Shown here one piece after another: positions 44,090-52,820 of a stretch of DNA of 64,000 bases. The notes beneath the pieces are model-generated. The model made no database searches, had not been told where the DNA came from, and worked only from the letters and a program-made list of their open reading frames with translations. The position numbers and the translations under genes were made by a program. How positions within the stretch are numbered: position 1 is the stretch's first letter; every line of letters starts with the position of its first letter. This stretch comes from Marivita sp003149565 (GTDB lineage Bacteria > Pseudomonadota > Alphaproteobacteria > Rhodobacterales > Rhodobacteraceae), in NCBI RefSeq assembly GCF_965216415.1, contig NZ_CBDCFU010000001.1; one strand, written 5' to 3'.

Positions 44090-44654
44090 GGCTTTGTCAG
44101 GTTGTTGACGCGCGACCATACCAATGGGTGACATCCTGTAATCAGGCGGTCAGTTTTGCGGCATAGCCAGCCCAGAGGCCGAACGCATCTGACCTCGCAT
44201 GGCGATCGGATCTGGCGGATAGGGGGTGGCGTTTGGGGCGGAACAAGTTGGCGATCTCATCGTGGACGGATAGAAATCGCTGTGCTTGGCGCGGCGATTT
44301 GAAACGGCCCATGATCTTCTCGCGCCGCCGCGTATGCCTATGGGACGCCTCGCTCCTGTTGTTTAACCCTTTGTGTTGACGATGTTCTACGCCGGGCATG
44401 ATCTGTGCCTTGGCGGCGCCATAGGATCGCAGTTTGTCCGTCACCAAGACACGGGGCTGGCCCCAGCGCCGGAACAGCTTGCGGAAGAAACGCTTGGCAG
44501 CCGTTCTGCTACGCCGTAAGACCGCATGTCCTTTTCCAGCGGAGCGCGCATGACGTAGCGCGGAACCCGAAACCCTTTGAGACGAGAAAGAGCTGACAGA
44601 TCCGACACGATGACGCGCTACAACACCAAGTCGGTCTCAACACCTGACAAAGCC
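44090..44654 (-). mobile_element. Chimeric IS6 remnant (type A left half joined to another IS6 right half)
   Basis: The left end GGCTTTGTCAGGTTGTTGACG (44090-44110) and 44142-44470 match type A, including the C-terminal transposase fragment from VTDKLRSYG onward. From the GGCTGGCCCCA segment (about 44456-44466) to the right end (CACCTGACAAAGCC, 44654) the sequence instead follows the relic at 46080-46883, with an internal deletion of the central catalytic part. It is a recombinant of two different IS6 elements and encodes no functional transposase. Confidence 0.75.
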
Positions 44655-44744
44655 CTGTAGGTTCGTGATATTCCTCCAGGGAAGACCGCCCAGCACCGAC
44701 ATACTCTCAAGTTAAAGGCTACGCGTAAACGATAAAGCGATCCG

Positions 44745-45866
44745 TCAGGCCTGCGCTCTACCACTCAACAACATGAAAGTTTCAGAGGCAGCATCTGGCT
44801 CAACCTTATCAAATGTATCCCTCAAGTATATTGGCCCGGTGAACATAAGTGGGTTGTCATCAGTTATCTGTCTGAATCCTTGAACCTTTTCCCATGGAAC
44901 AGGGCCAGGCATGGCCACCTCCTGCTCACTGAAGATCTTCGTCCAATCATGAGCGTTCATCTTGGGTAATACGTACCCTCCGTCAACGGAGAGCAAATAG
45001 ACCCAGCCCCCGGATCGAGCATACCCTTTTGCCACAGTCACCGCGCGTGTTGTCGACGTATAGCCTTTTAGATCTTCATTTGCGACCATGCGACCGAGGT
45101 GCATTGCTTCCTGCTCTGCTAGCGCACGCCAAATCCCGTAGTGAAAAAACTGCCGTTTCAGATCGTCCGACAGTGTCTCGTTTAGAACCTTCCGAAATTG
45201 ATCTAGCGAGATTTCCAAGCCGATCTTCCTCTCGAGGTAGTTCGCGAAGTGCTTGAAGATCGTGTTCTCCAGATAATGGACGTCTGTTCGACCATTGGGA
45301 GGAGAAAAGCCTCCCGCTTTCTTGATGGCTGCAGGATCTCTAGTGTCGCCACGAAAGGTGAACGCCCGGACTCTCGGGATTGAGTTATGTTGGGTCCAAT
45401 CCAATGCAAACTTCGTCTTCAGATGTGGGGCAAGATTGGCTTTAATGGTGTCTGTCTCGAACGCTTTCGTCAGCGGTTCCGACTCCTTGGGAGGCATGTC
45501 GAGACGGGCAACTCTGTTGAGAAGCGCCTTGGCTCGACTATCTGCGAGTTTGATCCCTCCCGATGATCTCTTGGCTGCGGGTGAGACCTGTGCACAGGTC
45601 CAGGCATGCGCAATCAGCTTTTCAAGGGCGGGTGGAAGTGCAGGCAGCGCAGACGCTGACCGCGAGAGAACACAGCCGAGTTCGTCGCCGCTCCATTGCA
45701 TTCTTCCTTCTTGTTCTTCGTCAGAGTAATCAACCGGCGTGTATGCCCAGAAGTCTATGTCCCCCCCATAGAATTGGGTAGGGATACGGTAATCCCTCGG
45801 CTTCGGAGGTGGGGATGTCTGTTGTGCATTCTGTTCTTTGTGGAGAAATGGTAGCTTGAGTTTCAA
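44745..45866 (-). CDS. Cholera-toxin-like mono-ADP-ribosyltransferase (putative toxin/effector)
   Basis: A 373-residue protein whose C-terminal half (about 165-335) carries the complete R-S-E ADP-ribosyltransferase signature in order: NAD-binding Arg172 (TFRGDTRDPAAIKKAGGF, like YRADSRPPDEIKQSGG of cholera toxin A1), the S-T-T motif at 271-273 (GYTSTTRAV, like GYVSTS), and Glu314-x-Glu316 (FSEQEVAMPGPVPWEKVQG, like DEQEVSALGGIPYSQIYG). The E-x-E form predicts arginine-directed modification. Residues 1-160 match nothing I know; there is no signal peptide or membrane segment. The start is TTG at 45866, with AAGGA 8 nt upstream. It stands alone between two IS6 relics and looks more A+T-rich than its neighbours, so it was probably acquired. 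No immunity gene is evident. Confidence 0.72.
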   Translation of the reverse strand: MKLKLPFLHKEQNAQQTSPPPKPRDYRIPTQFYGGDIDFWAYTPVDYSDEEQEGRMQWSGDELGCVLSRSASALPALPPALEKLIAHAWTCAQVSPAAKRSSGGIKLADSRAKALLNRVARLDMPPKESEPLTKAFETDTIKANLAPHLKTKFALDWTQHNSIPRVRAFTFRGDTRDPAAIKKAGGFSPPNGRTDVHYLENTIFKHFANYLERKIGLEISLDQFRKVLNETLSDDLKRQFFHYGIWRALAEQEAMHLGRMVANEDLKGYTSTTRAVTVAKGYARSGGWVYLLSVDGGYVLPKMNAHDWTKIFSEQEVAMPGPVPWEKVQGFRQITDDNPLMFTGPIYLRDTFDKVEPDAASETFMLLSGRAQA

Positions 45867-46079
45867 AAATTTGTTCCTTTTAATTCATCTTGACATGATT
45901 GATGCGCTTCTAGCTGGCGCGCAACGCGCCGACCTTGGGGCGCCGAAAGCCGGGACTTCCCGGGGTTACAGTACCCTTGAGCATGGCAACTCAAAACCTG
46001 AACTCTTTGTCTTATCAAGTCTACGGTTGGTCATTCGGCGCGAACGCCGGTGTTGCATATTCGTTCGGAGCAACTCAAA

Positions 46080-46883
46080 GGCTTTGCCCGGTTGTTGAGA
46101 CCGAGTTGGTGTTGTAGCGCGTCACCGTGTCGAATTTGTCAGCTCTTTCTCGTCTCAAAGGGATTCGGGTTCAGCGCTCCGTCATCGGCTATGCAGTTCG
46201 GGCATAACATCGGTTCGCATTGAGTTTGCGCGACGTCGAGGACCGGTTGGCCTCTCGCGGGATCACGATTTGCTATGAGATGGTCCGGGACTGGGTCGCA
46301 GGTTTTGGCACAAAGCTTGCGGTCTCAATTCGAAGAGGACGTTCACAGCCGGCGGATAAGTGGCATCTGGACGAAGTCTTGATCCTGATAAGGGGTGAAA
46401 CACGCTTTGGCGCGCCGTTGACGCCTGCGGTTATGTTTTGGACATTCTCGTTCAGTCCGGGCGTAACAAGACGGCTCCAAGCGTTTCGTTCGCAAGCTGT
46501 TCCGGCGCTGGGGCCAACCCGGTGTCTTGATAACCGGCAAGCTTCGATCCTAGGCAGCTGCAAAAGCTGAGATCACACCAAGCTTCTAACATCGTCAGCA
46601 CAAAGGTCTCAACGATGGGGGAGAGGCATCACATTGCCAAACGCGAACGCGGGGGAACGTGATGGGCCGTTTCAGCTCGCCCGGTCAGGTACAGCGGTTC
46701 CTTTCGGTGCATGAGCACACTGCCGCCCTGTTCCGCCCCAAACGCCACCATTTTTCAGCCCGTTCCTATCGCCACATCCGAGAAGAGGCCTTCGCCAACA
46801 GGAGAGAGCATTCGCACGAATTGGTAGCGTGATGCCGCCGCTCGGACCCTCTTGCCCGCCCACGGAAATAACCTGACAAAGCC
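46080..46883 (+). pseudogene. IS6-family element relic (third type), transposase broken
   Basis: An 804-bp element with ends GGCTTTGCCCGGTTGTTGAG (46080-46099) and AACCTGACAAAGCC (to 46883). The transposase can be followed in pieces: LRDVEDRLASRGITICYEMV and WHLDEVLILIRG around 46220-46400, the second-Asp region near 46530 (as VLITGKLRS, Asp lost), and RSYRHIREEAFANR-like sequence near 46770. Several frameshifts separate them. It is the source type for the right half of the chimera at 44090-44654 and for the solo end at 26968-26983. Confidence 0.75.
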
Positions 46884-47308
46884 GATCAGGCATACCACCG
46901 CTCTTTTTTGAACCCTGAATCACGTAGCCAAGCGGAAATTGATGAGTCTTGAGTCGAACTCTGGCGACAGGACTAAAATTGACAACCACCACAATAAGGC
47001 CCAGTTCCGTATGTCCGCACGTAGATGATTTTGTTGAAAACTCTGCCTCTGAGAGCGAACGGTCAAAACAGCAGAATATCCTCGCGCAGAACTCCCTCGT
47101 CGCAAACGTCATTTTCTGAAGCGGTACACCTGAGAACAGTGTTCCAAGAATTTCAGACAATTTTCGTCTGTTGGAGTTTTTCAATTCAATCAGATTGGAG
47201 CAGACAACGAAGAATTCGCATCACAGAGCGAGGTTCAACGCAGGTTATCCTCTTTGAGGCCAAGTCCCTGCCGATTCATGTAAAAACAGGAGAATAATGC
47301 ATGTACCG
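46884..47308. other. Gene-free stretch
   Basis: A+T-richer DNA between the IS6 relic and the lactonase operon. Frames present lack ribosome-binding sites and family resemblance; no repeat or RNA is seen. It contains the downstream region of the minus-strand operon that ends at 47309. Confidence 0.45.
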
Positions 47309-48238
47309 TCAGGTTCTACTCCCGCCGGTCCAGGGTTCGGCGCCTTTGGCATCGACAAAGATGCGGTAGACCGACGTTGTCGCGGTGATGAAGAGCCGCC
47401 GCCCGTCGCGTCCTCCGAAACATAGGTTCGACACGGTTTCCGGCACGAGGATCTTGCCCAGAAGCGTGCCGTCGGGAGCAAAGCAGTGCACGCCATCCCC
47501 CGCCGAGGACCACAGGTTGCCTGCGCTGTCGCAACGCATCCCGTCCGGCAGGCCGGTGTCGATGATGGCAAAGACGCCCCGGTCTTTCAGCCTGTCGCCG
47601 TCGACGGCGAACCGGCGGATCACCGCAGGCACAGAGGCGTCGTGGCTCGACCCGCTTTCGGCGATGTAGAGAAGACTTTCATCGGGCGAAAAGCACAGAC
47701 CGTTGGGCTGGGTGAAATCATCGGCCACCACGCTCAGCGCCCCCTCGGGGGACAGGCGGAAGACGTTGCGCGCCGCCTGTTCGGGGGCGCTGCGGTAACC
47801 TTCGAAATCCGAGATGATCCCGTAGGTCGGATCGGTGAACCAGACCGACCCGTCGCTGCTGACGACGACATCATTGGGCGAATTCAGCCGCTTGCCCTGC
47901 CAACTGTCGGCCAGCACGGTCACCCGCCCGTCATGCTCGGTGCGCACCACGTCGCGCGCGCCGTGCCGGCAGCCGATCAGGCGGCCTTGCGTGTCGCGGG
48001 TGTTGCCGTTGTTAAAGCCGCTTTCTGCCCGGTAGAGCGTCACGCCGGTCGTCTCGGACCACATCATGATCCGCCGCGAGGGGATGTCGGAGAACAACAG
48101 CGCGTCGCGATCTCCGAACCAGACCGGGCCTTCGGTCCAGATGAAGCCCTCGGCGATGCGTTCGAGCTGGGACATCGGGTGAGTGAGCGCGCGAAAACGG
48201 TCGTCGATCACGTGCAGATGTGGCGGAAGGGTAATCAT
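47309..48238 (-). CDS. SMP-30/gluconolactonase-family sugar lactonase
   Basis: A 309-residue six-bladed propeller of the SMP-30/LRE family: metal-ligand Glu in FIWTEGPVWFGD, Asn in LNSPNDVVVSSDGSVWFTDP, QPNGLCFSPDESLLYIAES and DTGLPDGMRCDSAGNLW. It hydrolyses an aldonolactone, the product of sugar 1-dehydrogenase action. Its start overlaps the upstream permease stop by 4 bases, so it belongs to the ABC operon 47309-52576 and suggests non-phosphorylative (oxidative) use of the transported sugar. Confidence 0.9.
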   Translation of the reverse strand: MITLPPHLHVIDDRFRALTHPMSQLERIAEGFIWTEGPVWFGDRDALLFSDIPSRRIMMWSETTGVTLYRAESGFNNGNTRDTQGRLIGCRHGARDVVRTEHDGRVTVLADSWQGKRLNSPNDVVVSSDGSVWFTDPTYGIISDFEGYRSAPEQAARNVFRLSPEGALSVVADDFTQPNGLCFSPDESLLYIAESGSSHDASVPAVIRRFAVDGDRLKDRGVFAIIDTGLPDGMRCDSAGNLWSSAGDGVHCFAPDGTLLGKILVPETVSNLCFGGRDGRRLFITATTSVYRIFVDAKGAEPWTGGSRT

Positions 48239-49170
48239 GAGCGGGTCTTTCTGGTGCTGGCAGCGATGACGATGGCGATGATGATGGCGCCGGTCAGAAC
48301 GCTTTTCACGCCCGCTCCCGCGCCGTAGCTGTTGAGCATGGACACCACGAGGAACATAAAAAGAGAGGCGCCGATGACGCCCGGCACGTTGGAGTTACCC
48401 CCTGCGATAGAGGTGCCGCCTATCACCACCACTGCGATGGACATGAGCAGGTATTCAGCGCCCATGTTGAGCGCCGCGCCGCCGGAAAAGCTGCTGAGCA
48501 GAAAGCCAGCCAGCGCGGCAAAAACAGCAACGGCGATGTAGGCGGCGGCGCGTACCGCTTGCACGGGCACGCCCGCCAGTCGGGCGGCGCGCAGGTTCTG
48601 CCCTGCGGCAAGCAGATAGCGCCCCCAAACCGCTCGTTCAAGCATGACCCAAACGGCGACGGCTAGCGCAAAGGCGACCCAAGCGACGTTTGGTACGCCG
48701 AGCATCCGGCCCGTGGCAAAATCTGCCAGACCCTCGGGCGGTTTGACCCTGAGTCCGCGATTGGACCAGATCGCTACGGATTGATAGACCAGCGAGGCCG
48801 CCAGCGTGGCGATGATCGGCGGCAGGCGCAAAAGCCAGATCAGCGCGAAATTCGCGCAGCCCACGGCCAGACCGACCGCCAGCGCGACGATGAGCCCCAG
48901 CCACGCGGTGCCGGGCTCGGACCCCATGATCTTCAAAGCAAGCGTGCCGGCCAGCGTCATCGTCGCTGGGATCGACAGATCGACATTACCCGGCCCAAGC
49001 GTGATCACCAGCATCTGCCCCATGCCGACGATGGCAGCGAACGCGCCGAAGCTGAGCGCGGCATAGGCAAGCTCGGACGCGCCCCGCCCGGAGGTCAGCA
49101 TCAGCGTCGCGGAGAATACCAACGCGGCGGCGGCCCAAGCCCAGACCCAGGGTTTCATGGTCAAGTTCAT
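48235..49170 (-). CDS. Sugar ABC transporter permease (RbsC family)
   Basis: A 311-residue polytopic protein of the RbsC/XylH type with VVVIGGTSIAGGNSNVPG, the conserved cytoplasmic loop facing the ATPase. It overlaps both neighbours by 4 bases (ATGA). Second of two permeases in this operon. Confidence 0.9.
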   Translation of the reverse strand: MNLTMKPWVWAWAAAALVFSATLMLTSGRGASELAYAALSFGAFAAIVGMGQMLVITLGPGNVDLSIPATMTLAGTLALKIMGSEPGTAWLGLIVALAVGLAVGCANFALIWLLRLPPIIATLAASLVYQSVAIWSNRGLRVKPPEGLADFATGRMLGVPNVAWVAFALAVAVWVMLERAVWGRYLLAAGQNLRAARLAGVPVQAVRAAAYIAVAVFAALAGFLLSSFSGGAALNMGAEYLLMSIAVVVIGGTSIAGGNSNVPGVIGASLFMFLVVSMLNSYGAGAGVKSVLTGAIIIAIVIAASTRKTRS

Positions 49171-50090
49171 TCCGCCGCCCCCTTGCGAGAGAACAGCAGC
49201 CGTGCGGTCAGCACGAGGATCAGGATCGCACCCTGCGCGCCAATCTGCCAGTCGGGCGAAAGCCGCAGGAATGACAGGAACGAGGCCGCCAGCGTCAGCG
49301 TCAGCGCACCGATGACCGCGCCCACGGGGCTGACCTTGCCGCCGGTGAACTCTCCGCCGCCAAGGATCACGCCGGCGATGGACAGAAGAGTGTAGCGCAG
49401 CGCGATGTTGGCGTCGGCACTGGTCGTCAGCCCCACCAGAGCCATTCCCGCCAGCACGCCGAACAGACCCGCCAGCCCATAGGCCATGGCCTTGAGCGCG
49501 GTCACGTTCCAGCCCGCCCGTGTGATCGACCGCGCATTGCCGCCCACCCCGCGCAGCACCGTGCCTAGCCGCGAGCGGATGACCAGCATATGGGTCACGA
49601 AGGCGATCAGCACCGCCGCCACCACGGCCATCGGAACCAAGGGCGGCTTTACCGTCATCAGCGTGCGGATCCAGCCCGGCGCAGAGCCGCCCGGCGTAGG
49701 CAGGATAAAGAGCGCCAGCCCGCCCCAGACAAAGGACATGCCCAGCGTCACCACAATTGCGGGCAGGTCCAGCCGATGGATCACTGCCCCCATCAAGGCG
49801 TAGCTGGCGACAAGCGCCAGCAGGATCAGCAGCCCCAGCATCGGCGTATCGTTGAGGTAGGTCGCCGTGATGCAGGCCGCGAGGCTGACAAATGCGCCAA
49901 GGCTCAGGTCGATATCGTTGACCATGATGATCATCATCTGCGCAATCGTCGCCAGCGCGATCGGCACGGCGAGGTTGAACAGCAGGTTCAGCCCGAAATA
50001 GCTCATCGCCCGCGGCTGCATGTAGAAAGTCGCGGCCAGCAGCACGGCGAGGGACACGACCGGCAGGATGATGCGATACTTGGCCAGCAT
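49167..50090 (-). CDS. Sugar ABC transporter permease (RbsC family)
   Basis: A 307-residue RbsC-family permease with MIIMVNDIDLSLGAFVSLAAC and AGVILGGGEFTGGKVSPVG. It shares one base with the upstream ATPase gene stop at 50090 and overlaps the second permease gene by 4 bases, so a heteromeric pore is likely. Confidence 0.9.
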   Translation of the reverse strand: MLAKYRIILPVVSLAVLLAATFYMQPRAMSYFGLNLLFNLAVPIALATIAQMMIIMVNDIDLSLGAFVSLAACITATYLNDTPMLGLLILLALVASYALMGAVIHRLDLPAIVVTLGMSFVWGGLALFILPTPGGSAPGWIRTLMTVKPPLVPMAVVAAVLIAFVTHMLVIRSRLGTVLRGVGGNARSITRAGWNVTALKAMAYGLAGLFGVLAGMALVGLTTSADANIALRYTLLSIAGVILGGGEFTGGKVSPVGAVIGALTLTLAASFLSFLRLSPDWQIGAQGAILILVLTARLLFSRKGAAE

Positions 50091-51487
50091 TACGACGCCT
50101 CCTGCATTTCGAACGAGGCTTTGAGGATGCGCTCTTCGGTTATGTCATCGCCAGTTAGCTCGGCGCTGATCTCGCCGTTGCGGAACACAAAAACGCGGTC
50201 GCATTGACAGACTTCTTCGGTCTCGGTCGAATACCACAGGAAGGTCCGGCCCTTGGCAGCCTCGGCGCGGATCATCGCGTACACATCCTGCTTGGTGCCC
50301 ACGTCGACACCGCGCATCGGGTCGTCCATGACGACAACCGGCGCGTCCGAGGCCAGCGCGCGTGCAAAAAGCACCTTCTGCTGGTTGCCGCCCGACAGTG
50401 ACAGGATCGGGTTGGTCAGATCGTCGGTGCGAATGCCGATGCGCGCTTTCCAGTCTTCGGCCAGCGCACGCTCTTTTGCTCGGTCCACAAGACCCTGTCC
50501 AAGCACGGAAACCGAGATGTTGCGCAGGATCGACCAAAGCGGTAGCACCCCGTCGCGCGGCCGGTCGCCGGCGACAAAGACGGCCCTGGCCCCCTTGCCC
50601 CCGCGCCAATCAGAGCTGAGCGACAGGTAAAGCCGCGCCAGCGCCGCCGCCTGTCCGTGACCGGCCAGACCCGACAGGCCCACGACCTCGCCGCGCCGCG
50701 CCTGCAGCCCTTCGCCTGTCAGAATAACGTCACCCGGAGCGCTGCGCGCGGCCTGGTCGGCCGCTCTTTCGGTGGCCACATGGCCCATCGCGTCGACAAG
50801 CCCCTGCCGGGTGAATTCGGGCGTCGGGCGATCTGCCACTACCTTGCCATCCTTCAGAACAGCGATGCGGTCCGAGACCTCGAACACCTCACCCATCATG
50901 TGGCTGATGAAGATCGCCGCCCCGCCCGCCTCGCAAAAGCGGCGCACATGGGACAGAAGCTGCCGCGCGATGCCTTCATCGAGCGAGCTTGTCGGCTCAT
51001 CGAGGATGACCAGCCGCGCCGTGCCGCCGCGCGGGGCAAAGCCGATGGCGATCTCGACCATCTGCCGCTCGGCGATGCTAAGCGTGTCGACCTCGGCATC
51101 GACGTCAATGCCGTTATCGGGAAAGACCGTGTCCAGCGAACTGCGGATCTCGGCCCGCGCCGGTTTGCGCCAGCCTGCGCCTTTCAAACCGGGATGCGCC
51201 ATGGCCAGGTTTTCGGCCACGGTGAGGTTGGGACAGAGCGACAGTTCCTGAAAGACCGAGCGCACCCCATGCGCGCCGCCGGGGAAGTCCACTGTCCCGG
51301 ATGTCGGGCCGAAGGTGCCGTTGATCAGGTTGACCAGGGTCGACTTGCCCGCGCCGTTATGCCCGACCAGCGCCAAGCATTCGCCCGACATGACGCAAAG
51401 CGACACGCCGTCCAGCGCCTTGACCGGGCCAAAATGCTTAGCCGCGTCGCTGAGCGCGACCACGGCGGTTCCATCGGTGTTGGTCAT
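50090..51487 (-). CDS. Sugar ABC transporter ATPase, two domains (RbsA-like, short)
   Basis: A 465-residue tandem ABC protein. The first domain has Walker A GHNGAGKSTLVN and Walker B LVILDEPTSSLD; the second has a degenerate P-loop (GLAGHGQAAALARL), signature LSGGNQQKV and VVMDDPMRGVD. It is about 35 residues shorter than typical RbsA, mainly in the inter-domain region. It is separated from the binding-protein gene by a hairpin. Confidence 0.9.
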   Translation of the reverse strand: MTNTDGTAVVALSDAAKHFGPVKALDGVSLCVMSGECLALVGHNGAGKSTLVNLINGTFGPTSGTVDFPGGAHGVRSVFQELSLCPNLTVAENLAMAHPGLKGAGWRKPARAEIRSSLDTVFPDNGIDVDAEVDTLSIAERQMVEIAIGFAPRGGTARLVILDEPTSSLDEGIARQLLSHVRRFCEAGGAAIFISHMMGEVFEVSDRIAVLKDGKVVADRPTPEFTRQGLVDAMGHVATERAADQAARSAPGDVILTGEGLQARRGEVVGLSGLAGHGQAAALARLYLSLSSDWRGGKGARAVFVAGDRPRDGVLPLWSILRNISVSVLGQGLVDRAKERALAEDWKARIGIRTDDLTNPILSLSGGNQQKVLFARALASDAPVVVMDDPMRGVDVGTKQDVYAMIRAEAAKGRTFLWYSTETEEVCQCDRVFVFRNGEISAELTGDDITEERILKASFEMQEAS

Positions 51488-51510
51488 GTCCGTCCCACAG
51501 GGCCAAAAGT

Positions 51511-51538
51511 GCCCCGTGCCCTATTCGAGGCACGGGGC
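51511..51538 (-). terminator. Stem-loop after the binding-protein gene
   Basis: Inverted repeat GCCCCGTGCC (51511-51520) and GGCACGGGGC (51529-51538) with an 8-nt loop, followed on the minus strand by ACTTTT. It has the same position in the operon as the hairpins at 4634-4659 and 60976-60994: attenuator or stabiliser. Confidence 0.7.
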
Positions 51539-51556
51539 GTTCATTTCGTGCAGCGC

Positions 51557-52576
51557 TTACTTGGCGTCCGCAATGACGGCCTGCGCATCCTTGAGCGTGT
51601 AGGACACGTTTGCCACAGAGCCTTCGGGGGTCGAGGCCAGCGCCTCGTCCAGACCGTCCTGCGTGATCTTGAGGAACGGCACGGTCAGATCCTTCGGCAC
51701 CTCTTCGCCAGCGAGGATCTGCTGTGCGACCCAAAAGGCCAGCGAGGCCACGCCCGGCGCAATCGATAGCGACATGGTCTCGTAACCGTTGGCGTCGCGC
51801 TGTTCGGCCCACCATTGCAACTCGTCCTGGCGGTTGCCCAGCACGATCAGCGGGGTCGGACGGCCAGCCGCGTCAAAGGCCTGCGCGGCGCCGTAGCCGT
51901 CGCCGCCCTGCGTGACGACGCCGACCACCTCGGGCAGCGAAGGCAGGATGCCCGCAACGGCCTTTTGCGCCACGTCCTGCGCCCAGTCTCCATGGACCGA
52001 GCCGACGATCTCGAACTGGCTATGCTCGGCCACGCCTTCATGAATGCCCTTGGAGATCTCGTCATCGACAAAGACCCCGGCAAGGCCGCGGATTTCCAGC
52101 AGGTTTCCACCGTCGGGCAGTCGGGTGGCAAGGTAGTCGACCTCTTCGCGGCCCATTGCCGCGAAATCCACCGCGATCCGCCAAGCGCAGGGTTCGGTCA
52201 CGATACCGTCGAAGCTGACGACCGTCACGCCCGCGTCGCAGGCTTCTTTGACCGCGCCGTTCAACGCCGTGGGCGAGGCAGCGTTCAGCACAATCGCGTC
52301 GTAGCCCTGCAGGATCATGTTCTGGATCTGCGCGGCCTGTTCGGTGGCTTGGTTCTCGGAGGTGGTAAAGGCGTCGACTGCAGCGACGACCCCGTCTTCC
52401 ACGGCCTGCGAGCCGGTTTCCTCAAAGGTTTGCAGCATCGCCTGCCGCCACGAGTTGCCCGCGTAGTTGTTCGACAGGGCGATGCGCTTATCTTCTGTGG
52501 ATGAAAGATGACCGCCTGCGTGCACAGCACCGGCCAGCAGGGCCAGCGTGGCTGCGCCCGTCAATAACGTCTTCAT
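51557..52576 (-). CDS. Periplasmic sugar-binding protein (RbsB family)
   Basis: A 339-residue protein starting at ATG 52576 after GGGAGGAA; frames further upstream are spurious. Signal peptide MKTLLTGAATLALLAGAVHAGG. Peripla_BP_4 features are ALSNNYAGNSWRQAML, QNMILQGYDAIVLNAASP and VVGVVTQGGDGYGAAQAF. First gene of the ABC-lactonase operon, divergent from the two-component genes. Ligand unknown; the lactonase suggests an aldose. Confidence 0.9.
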   Translation of the reverse strand: MKTLLTGAATLALLAGAVHAGGHLSSTEDKRIALSNNYAGNSWRQAMLQTFEETGSQAVEDGVVAAVDAFTTSENQATEQAAQIQNMILQGYDAIVLNAASPTALNGAVKEACDAGVTVVSFDGIVTEPCAWRIAVDFAAMGREEVDYLATRLPDGGNLLEIRGLAGVFVDDEISKGIHEGVAEHSQFEIVGSVHGDWAQDVAQKAVAGILPSLPEVVGVVTQGGDGYGAAQAFDAAGRPTPLIVLGNRQDELQWWAEQRDANGYETMSLSIAPGVASLAFWVAQQILAGEEVPKDLTVPFLKITQDGLDEALASTPEGSVANVSYTLKDAQAVIADAK

Positions 52577-52702
52577 GGTATTCCTCCCTTTCGCGCCAGA
52601 TTGCGCGCTCTGCATTCCCGGCCGAGTTCTGCGGTTCGGTGCGGGAACTGCGGCGATGGTGACGAGGGGCGCGGGGTCTGTAAAGGAGCACAGCCGCAGA
52701 GT

Positions 52703-52722
52703 TGTTGCACGAACCCGCAACA
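52703..52722. promoter_or_regulatory. Inverted repeat in divergent ABC/two-component promoter region
   Basis: TGTTGC-N8-GCAACA (20 bp) lies 127 bp upstream of the binding-protein start and 99 bp upstream of the kinase start. Dyad symmetry and spacing suit a dimeric NarL/FixJ-type response regulator; the one encoded at 54008-54733 is the obvious candidate. Confidence 0.45.
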
Positions 52723-52820
52723 GGGGTGCGGGTATAGGTGTTTTCTTTTGGTAAATATGGGCGCAGACTTGCAGGACCGCGCAAAATGGTCGGATGAGGT
52801 CTGCGCGCAGGGGAGGAGAC

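Noticed and set aside
46672..47184. A 170-residue minus-strand frame
   Set aside because: Begins in gene-poor DNA and ends inside the IS6 relic; composition and context do not support a protein.
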